Shown: in pieces, positions 27,281 through 33,691 of the stretch
Layout: the number at the start of each line of letters is the position of its first letter
Numbering within the stretch: position 1 is the stretch's first letter
Assembly: GCF_024808815.1 (NCBI RefSeq)
Contig: NZ_JANUCS010000003.1
Span: forward strand, 129,386-165,301
Origin: Methanosalsum natronophilum
GTDB taxonomy: Archaea > Halobacteriota > Methanosarcinia > Methanosarcinales > Methanosarcinaceae
Reading direction: 5' to 3'
Length of the DNA stretch: 35,916 nt
Made by a program: the position numbers and the translations under genes
The notes under the pieces: model-generated
Told to the model about the DNA's origin: nothing
The model's input: only the letters and a program-made list of their open reading frames with translations
Database searches by the model: none

Positions 27281-27447
27281 ATTGTGGTTATAGTGGGAAT
27301 GGTTGGGGGTTTTATTGATCTCGTGGGTCTACTGTAACTAAAGGGTTGAAGCCATGACATTCATCCCCTCATAATTAAACAATCTCTCTTGGACCCACGA
27401 GTTCATTCCTAATGACCACATTGATCTACTTTTTTTACTATTTTTTT
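27281..27447 (+). ncRNA. Candidate free-standing structured RNA
   Basis: Nested inverted repeats form a long rod. P1 pairs TGTGGTTAT (27283-27291) with ATGACCACA (27412-27420), with one G-U pair. P2 pairs GGAATG (27296-27301) with CATTCC (27404-27409). P3 is a perfect 10-bp stem of CTCGTGGGTC (27320-27329) with GACCCACGAG (27392-27401). P4 pairs GGGTTGAA (27343-27350) with TTCATCCC (27360-27367), with one mismatch. Two T7 runs at 27430-27436 and 27441-27447 follow as a terminator, and a TATA box precedes. It holds no convincing reading frame. I do not recognise a known RNA family. A Methanosarcinales-specific sRNA or a structured regulatory RNA are both possible. Confidence 0.6.
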
Positions 27448-27581
27448 GATAGTTAAGTTGATCTTTTATTTCATGGTATTTTATTACTAGATTCAAAAGA
27501 GAATTGTTTTGAATATTTGTTACTGATCATTGTTTGCAAAGAGTCTTTTGAACTTTATTTTCTTATTTCATGTTCTTATTG

Positions 27582-27787
27582 CTATTTAATACTTCCATTT
27601 TATACAGAGTAATGTGGCAGTTATGGTAAAGGAGTGGGGGCCAGATTTGTGTGTTGTAATTGTTTCGGTCATTTGTATTGTTCTAACACACATTTTTGGA
27701 ATTACCAGTTTTCCTTGCATGAGTCCGTAGCTGGCTATGAATAAACAAAAGGAAATTTGAATTTTTACAGTATGGAGGTTAAAAGAT
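27582..27787 (+). promoter_or_regulatory. Promoter and long structured leader of the EF-hand-loop protein gene
   Basis: CTATTTAAT at 27582-27590 is a TATA-like element that predicts a leader of about 175 bases. Within it TGTGTGTT (27648-27655) pairs perfectly with AACACACA (27685-27692). GGAGGTT at about 27774-27780 is a strong ribosome binding site eight bases before the ATG. A long structured leader suggests post-transcriptional control or message stability for an abundant surface protein. Confidence 0.5.
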
Positions 27788-30010
27788 ATGCGATGGAAAC
27801 TGAGTTTAATTTTACTCGCAGCAATAGTATGTCTGGCAATGACAGGCGTTTCTGCAGCAGACGATGTGAAGTTCTGCTGGGAGAAACCATGTGGTACTAT
27901 TGTTGAACAATGTGATAAAGAAACAGTATTCACATTAAATGATGTTGATCCTGAAACAGAGATTGTTAAGACAACACATGGTTATGTGTATGTTAGTATG
28001 AGAAATGTCACGAATGTAGATGGAGACAGGGTAATTGCCCCTGGTGACATCAGACTCTCGAACTGGCATGACAAATATGAACCAAACACCAAAGTAAATG
28101 ATACTGACGCAGACGGAGTTGGGACTACTGTTATATCAGAAATAATTGATGTACCATTAAAATATATGGACATTAATGAAAATGGAATATATGATTTGTA
28201 TGATCCAGTATATGTCGATGTAAATGGAGATGGCGTAGTATCTTCAGGTGACATTAGATTAACTGCTGTACCACCAGTAGACGTTTATTCTCTTGAAATG
28301 GTTGAAGGTGAATATGGTACACTTCTCTGGGAAGCTGGAGAATGGGGCTATGAAGCATGGAGTGTCGTTAGAACCGGAGATGCTGACCGTGGAGAAGAAC
28401 TTATTGCTATTGGTAGTGGACAGGCATCTGACCTTCTTGGATATGTCGATGCAGACGACAGTGGCGATTGGACATGCCCAGACAAACTCTACATAAGAGC
28501 ACCAAATGTACACGACTGGTTCCAGAATGTAGTTACAATAAATGATGTAAGACTCTACATACCACCTGATGAGGAATGTGTTCCAGAATGTGGTACAAAA
28601 GTAGTCCAGGGTGACAAGGACGCAACATATGCATTGACTCCAATTGAAGCAACACTTGTTCAGTTAAGGGACGAACCAACAGCTATCTACATTAACATGG
28701 ATGGTAGCCCAAGTGTTTCTGTTGGTGATATCAGACTTACTGGCGTATCAACAGAATATGATAGAAAGACCAAGGTAACTTTTAGTGACAGATTCGATCT
28801 TGGAGCACCATACGCTACCACTCCCATGGATCAAAATAGCATAAAATATGCAGATATTGATGGAATTGGTGGTTATTCACTTGGAGACCCTCTCTATATA
28901 GATGTGGATGGATCTGGTGACGTCTCAGATGGCGACTTCAGACTTACTGACGTTCCTCTCTTTGCAAAAGGAGATATGACTAAAGGCCAAGCTGGAGAAG
29001 CTGGTACAATTGTGAAAGCTGGACCTACTGTTACAGACGATGCTGATGCAGGTTGGGAATTAAAGACAATAGGTAATATTAATGACATAATTGGATACAT
29101 AGACTCCGATGCAACAGGTACCTGGACATGTCCAGATAAACTGTACTTCCAGCAACTATACGAATCGCGTTATACGCTTGAGGTATCTAATGGCTATGGC
29201 TGGGAGTTTCCACATGACATGTTCGTAACAGTTGGTGACTACAGAGTTTATGAACCAATCAGTGATGTACGCAGTCCATTCTATGGTCTTGAAGAATGGC
29301 CAGAGTCATCCAACAAGGTATTCATGTGTAACAAAGACGCAACTTATGTATTAACTGACCATTTCATGCCAATCGAAGAACTTCTTAGATATGCTGATTT
29401 AAATCAAAATAACAGGTTTGATGTTACTGAACCAGCATACATTGATATGGACAACAGTGGTACAGTTACTGTAGGCGACATAAGACTTACCGATGTAACT
29501 ATAGATGGTGAATTCTTCTACGAAAACAATACTAAAGTAGTAATTCACGATAAAGACATTGGTGTTCCATTGAAGAAATACAGCAATGGTGAATATACAT
29601 GGTTTGCCCATTGTGAAAGAGATCTTCTTAGCTTAATTGAAGAAGATATGGTTCTTGACGGTAAACTTGGATTTAGTATCAAGATTTTCGATGCTGACTG
29701 CAGTAAAGACTGGACATGTGTAGATGGTCTCTACATTCAAAGAGATCACGAAGTACTTGGAACCGCATCAGAAGGATATAATCCAGTAAACATGGACTTT
29801 GTTACTCACATGAATGGTAGATTGTTCATTCCACCAGAGTATATCGCTGACAATGTAAACGATGAGGACAATGACAACAACAATGGTATCGATGAACCAG
29901 TAACACTGGAAGATGTAATCGCAGCTATTAATGAATACATGAATTCTAATGGAGAAAGTCCAACTCTTGATCAGGTAGTATCATTGATAAATGCGTATAT
30001 GAATCAATAA
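27788..30010 (+). CDS. Secreted protein with three modules of EF-hand-like calcium loops
   Basis: The 740-residue protein has a signal peptide (about 1-23, ending GVSAADD). It contains three modules of roughly 200-240 residues, starting near 27, 264 and 510, each opening with a Cys-x-DK-[DE]-T motif. Twelve-residue loops of EF-hand form (D-x-[DN]-x-[DNS]-G, ending in D/E) occur at about 128-139, 144-155, 221-232, 303-314, 356-367, 372-383, 439-450, 537-548, 553-564 and 635-646, with a weaker one at 78-87. Every second loop of a pair runs into GDIRLT or GDFRLT. A third loop type carries WTCPD. The acidic linker (NDEDNDNNN) leads to a C-terminal pair of helices (DVIAAINEYMN, QVVSLINAYMN) that resembles a degenerate dockerin. 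No membrane tail is present. The exact job is unknown; a calcium-dependent envelope protein is likely. Confidence 0.75.
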   Translation: MRWKLSLILLAAIVCLAMTGVSAADDVKFCWEKPCGTIVEQCDKETVFTLNDVDPETEIVKTTHGYVYVSMRNVTNVDGDRVIAPGDIRLSNWHDKYEPNTKVNDTDADGVGTTVISEIIDVPLKYMDINENGIYDLYDPVYVDVNGDGVVSSGDIRLTAVPPVDVYSLEMVEGEYGTLLWEAGEWGYEAWSVVRTGDADRGEELIAIGSGQASDLLGYVDADDSGDWTCPDKLYIRAPNVHDWFQNVVTINDVRLYIPPDEECVPECGTKVVQGDKDATYALTPIEATLVQLRDEPTAIYINMDGSPSVSVGDIRLTGVSTEYDRKTKVTFSDRFDLGAPYATTPMDQNSIKYADIDGIGGYSLGDPLYIDVDGSGDVSDGDFRLTDVPLFAKGDMTKGQAGEAGTIVKAGPTVTDDADAGWELKTIGNINDIIGYIDSDATGTWTCPDKLYFQQLYESRYTLEVSNGYGWEFPHDMFVTVGDYRVYEPISDVRSPFYGLEEWPESSNKVFMCNKDATYVLTDHFMPIEELLRYADLNQNNRFDVTEPAYIDMDNSGTVTVGDIRLTDVTIDGEFFYENNTKVVIHDKDIGVPLKKYSNGEYTWFAHCERDLLSLIEEDMVLDGKLGFSIKIFDADCSKDWTCVDGLYIQRDHEVLGTASEGYNPVNMDFVTHMNGRLFIPPEYIADNVNDEDNDNNNGIDEPVTLEDVIAAINEYMNSNGESPTLDQVVSLINAYMNQ

Positions 30011-30015
30011 GGAGG

Positions 30016-30046
30016 GAGTAAACAAATGTTTACTCACTTCAATTTT
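30016..30046 (+). terminator. 8-bp hairpin with T-run between two surface-protein genes
   Basis: GAGTAAAC (30016-30023) and GTTTACTC (30028-30035) form a perfect stem with the four-base loop AAAT, followed by a T6 run at 30043-30048. It starts six bases after the stop codon. It may be a partial terminator or a 3'-end stabiliser, because the next gene begins only 25 bp later. Confidence 0.65.
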
Positions 30047-30060
30047 TTGGGGGTTAACCA

Positions 30061-31728
30061 ATGATTGAAAAAAGAACAATTTTATTGTTGGTAGCAATGA
30101 TGGCAGCAATAGCACTCATATTACCGGCTACCGCTGCAGCAGATGCTTCAATAGATCGAAGCATGCCAGCTTCAGTTGGACCCGGTGACGAGTTCACTGT
30201 AACCATCACTGCATCCAATTACGGTGCATTTGCTCAGGTAACTGAGACTCTTCCAGCAGGCTTTAGCTATGTGAGTTCCAGTCTGGATTCCGCACAGGTA
30301 TCTGTTGACGGAAATGACTTGACCTTCACAGTTATTGGCCAGGGAAGTTTCACCTACACAGTTGAAGCTTCTGAGACTGCTGGTGACTACCAGTTCAGTG
30401 GTATCCTCAAGGATATGAACCTGAATGAGGTTGCAGTTACTGGTGCTACATCCATCAATGTATCTGATACTCCTGTTGACAATGGCAATGGCAATGGCAA
30501 TGATACACCTGTTGATGATGAAGCATCTGCTACTAGAAGCATGCCAGCTTCAGTTGGACCCGGTGACGAGTTCACTGTAACCATCACTGCATCCAATTAC
30601 GGTTCATTTGCTCAGGTAACTGAGACTCTTCCAGCAGGCTTTAGCTATGTGAGTTCCAGTCTGGATTCCGCACAGGTATCTGTTGACGGAAATGACTTGA
30701 CCTTCACAGTTATTGGCCAGGGAAGTTTCACCTACACAGTTGAAGCTTCTGAGACTGCTGGTGACTACCAGTTCAGTGGTGTCCTCAAGGATATGAACCT
30801 GAATGAGGTTGCAGTTGCTGGTGCTACATCCATCAATGTATCTGATATTCCTGTTGATGATGAAGCATCTGCTATTAGAAGCATGCCAGCTTCAGTTGGA
30901 CCCGGTGACGAGTTTACTGTAACCATCACTGCATCCAATTACGGTGCATTTGCTCAGGTAACTGAGACTCTTCCAGCAGGCTTTAGCTATGTGAGTTCCA
31001 GTCTGGATTCCGCACAGGTATCTGTTGACGGAAATGACTTGACCTTCACAGTTATTGGCCAGGGAAGTTTCACCTACACAGTTGAAGCTTCTGAGACTGC
31101 TGGTGACTACCAGTTCAGTGGTGTCCTCAAGGATATGAACCTGAATGAGGTTGCAGTTGCTGGTAACAACGCAATATACATTTCCGCTCCAATCGAAGGA
31201 ATGGAACTAATGGAAGGATGGAATTTCATATCTATACCACATGAACTTGAAAACTCAAGTATTCATAATGTGTTCAAAGATGTTGAAGACCATGTGGTAC
31301 TATACTATAATGCAAGTGAAGCCTACCAAGGCAGTCAAATGCCATGGGAACTTGCAGAAAAGGTTGAACCATTGAAAGGATATTGGGTATACTCTGGAAC
31401 AGAACAAACAGTAGATGAAGAATACCTTAAACCACTTGTACCAGCAGCTCCAGGTAGTTTAAAATTATATCCAGGATATAATGCTATTGGATATACATCA
31501 ATGGATACTTTACCAGCAGATATTGCACTTAAATCGATAGATAAATCCTATCATTTAATTAAAGGACCATTTAATCCAGCAATTCCTGGCATGTATGAGC
31601 AGATTGGACACCAAGGGGAATCTGGATCAATTTCTGGTGTGCATGTAGGTACTGACGTATTTGAGATGAATCCATATATTGGCTACTGGATAGATGTGAC
31701 TGAGGAGACCACCTTGAGTTCACTTTGA
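30061..31728 (+). CDS. Secreted protein with three nearly identical beta-domains and a GWN/GYW C-terminal domain
   Basis: The 555-residue protein has a signal peptide (about 1-27, ending ATAAAD). Three domains follow at about 33-138, 159-262 and 273-368, each running from RSMPASVGPGDEFTVTITAS through VTETLPAGFSYVSS to SFTYTVEASETAGDYQFSG. They are nearly identical. Domains 1 and 2 are joined by a NGNGNGND linker. Residues 370-555 form a different domain made of two halves: GWNFISIPHE with KGYWVYSG, then PGYNAIGYTS with IGYWIDV, a pattern seen in archaeal surface proteins. There is no membrane tail. GGGGGTTA lies just before the ATG. The domain resembles those of Methanosarcina envelope proteins. 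It is probably part of the same surface complex as the preceding calcium-loop protein. Confidence 0.75.
   Translation: MIEKRTILLLVAMMAAIALILPATAAADASIDRSMPASVGPGDEFTVTITASNYGAFAQVTETLPAGFSYVSSSLDSAQVSVDGNDLTFTVIGQGSFTYTVEASETAGDYQFSGILKDMNLNEVAVTGATSINVSDTPVDNGNGNGNDTPVDDEASATRSMPASVGPGDEFTVTITASNYGSFAQVTETLPAGFSYVSSSLDSAQVSVDGNDLTFTVIGQGSFTYTVEASETAGDYQFSGVLKDMNLNEVAVAGATSINVSDIPVDDEASAIRSMPASVGPGDEFTVTITASNYGAFAQVTETLPAGFSYVSSSLDSAQVSVDGNDLTFTVIGQGSFTYTVEASETAGDYQFSGVLKDMNLNEVAVAGNNAIYISAPIEGMELMEGWNFISIPHELENSSIHNVFKDVEDHVVLYYNASEAYQGSQMPWELAEKVEPLKGYWVYSGTEQTVDEEYLKPLVPAAPGSLKLYPGYNAIGYTSMDTLPADIALKSIDKSYHLIKGPFNPAIPGMYEQIGHQGESGSISGVHVGTDVFEMNPYIGYWIDVTEETTLSSL
30161..30479 (+). repeat. 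Long direct repeat, copy 1 of 3 (319 bp)
   Basis: This in-frame unit encodes the first beta-domain. By eye it differs from copy 2 at only four positions over 319 bp. The silent sites are as conserved as the rest, which implies recent duplication or gene conversion. Confidence 0.9.
30539..30857 (+). repeat. Long direct repeat, copy 2 of 3 (319 bp)
   Basis: This unit starts 378 bp after copy 1. The extra spacing is a linker with a GGCAAT hexamer run (30485-30502) encoding Gly-Asn pairs. It differs from copy 3 at two positions over the shared 284 bp. Confidence 0.9.
30881..31164 (+). repeat. Long direct repeat, copy 3 of 3 (284 bp)
   Basis: This unit starts 342 bp after copy 2 and stops at the beginning of the C-terminal domain. 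It differs from copy 1 at three positions over 284 bp by eye. Confidence 0.9.
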
Positions 31729-31747
31729 ACAGATGTGGAAAATACTT

Positions 31748-31780
31748 GGTGAGAGAACTTAAACCTCTCACCTTATTTTA
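31748..31780 (+). terminator. 8-bp hairpin with T-rich tail after the repeat-domain gene
   Basis: GGTGAGAG (31748-31755) and CTCTCACC (31765-31772) form a perfect stem with a nine-base loop, followed by TTATTTTATTATTA. It lies 19 bp after the stop and directly before the next gene's leader. Confidence 0.7.
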
Positions 31781-31797
31781 TTATTATGGGGGATAAA

Positions 31798-32439
31798 ATG
31801 AGTAACTTTAAAAAAAATATCATTAAAGTAGCATTAGTATTACAACTCCTAATCTTGTTATCGAGTATGTCTATGGCTTCACCTGAACTTCCAATAGTTT
31901 TAGATGGTGAAGTTACATTAGATGGAGAACCTGCAAGTCCAGGTACAACTATTACTGTTAAGTTAGGAGAAGATCAGATAACTAGAAGTACACTCTCAGA
32001 ATCTGGTGGTTATGATACATTATTAATTCCTGAATCTGGAATATCTAACCTTAAATTCTATGTCAATGGTGTAGAAGCAAACATAATGAATCCGGATTCA
32101 ATTGAGAATGCAAAATCAGGTCAGCTTATAAAACTTAATCTAGCAGCTACTACTCCAGAAAATGGCGGTTCAGATAATGATTCTCCAACACCTAGGGAAA
32201 GTAGTGGCGGAATGGCAGCACCACCTGGAGATCAAGATGAAGTAGATGGAATTGACGATACTGGGGACAGTACTGAAGAAAGTGTTCTACCAAGCCCAGG
32301 AATTAGCGATGGACTTGAAGAAACAGATGAGATTTCAGCACCAGTTCCAACACCAGAAGGAAGTTCTGTATATCTATATGCACTAGTTCTATTACTGTTC
32401 ATGGTGCTTATAGCTGTAGGCGTGTTGAGGAATAAATAA
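31798..32439 (+). CDS. Small exported protein with C-terminal membrane tail (possible archaeosortase substrate), paralogue 1
   Basis: The 213-residue protein has a signal peptide (basic NFKKN, hydrophobic stretch to SMAS). A beta-rich domain of about 100 residues follows (LPIVLDGEVTLDGEPASPGT, then TLLIPESGISNLKFYVNGVE). Next comes a Ser/Thr/Pro/Asp-rich spacer of about 75 residues, and a C-terminal tail in which TPEGSS precedes a hydrophobic helix and a basic RNK end. This tripartite end is the layout of an archaeosortase sorting signal, though it matches none of the named PGF, PEF or VPXXXP motifs well. The longest frame starts at 31786, but GGGGG at 31788-31792 serves as the ribosome binding site for the ATG at 31798. 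The first domain is shared with the next gene. Confidence 0.65.
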   Translation: MSNFKKNIIKVALVLQLLILLSSMSMASPELPIVLDGEVTLDGEPASPGTTITVKLGEDQITRSTLSESGGYDTLLIPESGISNLKFYVNGVEANIMNPDSIENAKSGQLIKLNLAATTPENGGSDNDSPTPRESSGGMAAPPGDQDEVDGIDDTGDSTEESVLPSPGISDGLEETDEISAPVPTPEGSSVYLYALVLLLFMVLIAVGVLRNK

Positions 32440-32476
32440 TGAATTAAATCTTATAAATGATGGGGGTGGGGTAAAT

Positions 32477-32968
32477 ATGTTTGTTAAATTGAAAGGAAAA
32501 GGTAAGTCTTTGGTAATATTGCAGATATTGATTTTGTTTATGCTTGTAATATCTTCTTTACCTGTGGCTACAGCCGATACACCAAAACTCCCTTTACTTG
32601 CTGAAGGAACAATTCACGTAAATGGAGAACCGGCTCTTGAAGGAACTGAGATTGTTGTGATGTTGGACGGTCAAGTCATAAGTAGTTCTGTGGTAGAACA
32701 AAAAGGAATCTATGGCGAAAGTTCATCGAACGTATTGTTGATTCCTGCAGGTCTTGATAATTATGGGGATCTAGAGATATTAGTGAATGGAATGGAAGCA
32801 GAAATGAGCGGATTAGAATTAATGGACACAGCAAGTCCAGGAGATAAAATTAGTGATTTAAATATTGTTGCATCTAATCAAAATAACTTACCAGCAATAT
32901 CCACTATAATGTGTGTTATAGCTATCTTAGTTACAATTGCTTTGATCAGACATCGGCCAAAGAATTAA
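32477..32968 (+). CDS. Small exported protein with C-terminal membrane tail, paralogue 2
   Basis: The 163-residue protein has a signal sequence to about residue 33 (VATADT). Its domain is paralogous to the preceding one (LPLLAEGTIHVNGEPALEGT, then VLLIPAGLDNYGDLEILVNG). It lacks the Pro/Ser spacer. The end LPAISTIMCVIAILVTIALI followed by RHRPKN resembles the LP-x-[IL]-S plus helix plus basic end of the sorting signals cleaved by XrtH-type exosortases (IPTLxxWG-CTERM). That similarity is suggestive only, because the WG is missing. GGGGG and GGGG runs at 32462-32471 precede the ATG. The gene starts 37 bp after its paralogue. Confidence 0.65.
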   Translation: MFVKLKGKGKSLVILQILILFMLVISSLPVATADTPKLPLLAEGTIHVNGEPALEGTEIVVMLDGQVISSSVVEQKGIYGESSSNVLLIPAGLDNYGDLEILVNGMEAEMSGLELMDTASPGDKISDLNIVASNQNNLPAISTIMCVIAILVTIALIRHRPKN

Positions 32969-33075
32969 CGTGACTTGGTAAAAAAACCATTTCATGGTAT
33001 GTTTGATTTTGCACTGAATGTAATAATATTTTTAATCAGGCACAATTCTCTTGGCTGATATACTATGAGAAGGGA

Positions 33076-33339
33076 GTGGTTATCATTAAGCGAAGAAGCA
33101 GGATAGATATAACAGAAGAAATCTTGGATATTGCAATGGAAGGTGCTAATAAAACTCAAATTGTGTATAATGCCAATTTGAATTTCATTACAGCTAACAA
33201 GTATCTAGATATGCTGATTAAAAAGAACTTGATCAAAAAAAAAGGAGATAAGTATATTACAACAGAAAGAGGAAAAACATTTCAGAAACTTGCTAAGACA
33301 TTGGAGTTGGATTTAGATAACAATGAAAAAATAATCTGA
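33076..33339 (+). CDS. Small winged-helix DNA-binding protein (HTH_45-like), copy 2
   Basis: The protein (87 residues from the GTG at 33076) aligns along its length with the copy at 26724-26972: KRRSRIDITEEILDIA, GANKTQIVYNANLN, TANKYLDMLIKKNLI and DKYITTERGKTF. It is one winged helix and probably a transcription regulator. The start is unsure. The GTG at 33076 has little upstream pairing, whereas GGGAGTGG at 33072-33079 is a strong ribosome binding site for the ATT at 33085, three codons on. Translation from ATT would be unusual. The ATG at 33065 is out of frame. It lies between the surface-protein genes and the DUF116-like gene. T-rich sequence after the stop (about 33420-33450) may end the transcript. 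Confidence 0.72.
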   Translation: MVIIKRRSRIDITEEILDIAMEGANKTQIVYNANLNFITANKYLDMLIKKNLIKKKGDKYITTERGKTFQKLAKTLELDLDNNEKII

Positions 33340-33691
33340 ACATATATTTTTATGAATCTAAATAAGTGCTATTGCTTAATTTGTATTTAGCATATTACTT
33401 AATTCTTAACTAACGAAAAAAACTTTTCTTCTTTCTTTACTTTACTTCTTTGTCATATGAGATAAAATCTAACACTTGATATCTTGTTCATAAACTATAA
33501 ATAGGAATGTCATAATGTGGCACCGTGTATATCCATATACATCTATGGCAACAAAACTATCAAATTTTCTAATATTTGTTGCCATATATTTAATATAAAT
33601 GTACATAGTGATGTTAAATACAATCAAAACACACATATCTGTCTACACATAATTAGTATGTTAATATAATTAGACTAATATGGAGGATATC
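33340..33691. other. Gene-free spacer with T-rich tract, TATA box and a 12-bp inverted repeat
   Basis: No coding frame is visible. A pyrimidine-rich run at about 33420-33452 looks like a terminator for the winged-helix gene. CTATAAATAGG at 33495-33505 is a near-ideal TATA box. A second TATA-like TTTAATATAAA near 33590-33600 could serve the DUF116-like gene with a leader of about 70 bases. Confidence 0.45.
33544..33586 (+). repeat. Perfect 12-bp inverted repeat
   Basis: TATGGCAACAAA (33544-33555) and TTTGTTGCCATA (33575-33586) are perfect inverted repeats with a 19-bp spacer. A second small palindrome GTATAT-CC-ATATAC lies at 33527-33540. The TATA box at 33495-33505 predicts a transcript starting near 33525 that would contain the hairpin. 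It could be a small RNA, a leader structure or an operator. Confidence 0.75.

Noticed and set aside
27281-27447. Structured RNA as SRP RNA, RNase P RNA or a known riboswitch
   Set aside because: It is too short for archaeal SRP or RNase P RNA, I see none of their conserved loops, and it stands apart from any start codon with its own T-run end.
30161-31164. Direct repeats as a CRISPR array
   Set aside because: Units are about 300 bp, in frame and coding, with no short spacer pattern. No CRISPR-like array was seen anywhere in the window.
30061-31728. Repeat-domain protein as an archaeosortase substrate
   Set aside because: It ends in a folded domain (IGYWIDVTEETTLSSL) with no hydrophobic helix or basic tail, so it is not a direct target.
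31571-31771. Minus-strand reading frame over the end of the repeat-domain gene
   Set aside because: It lies opposite a coding frame with clear GYW motifs and has no domain of its own.
32976-32999. ACCAT-TTC-ATGGT hairpin after the second tailed protein
   Set aside because: The stem is only five base pairs and no strong T-run follows, so it is not reported as a terminator.
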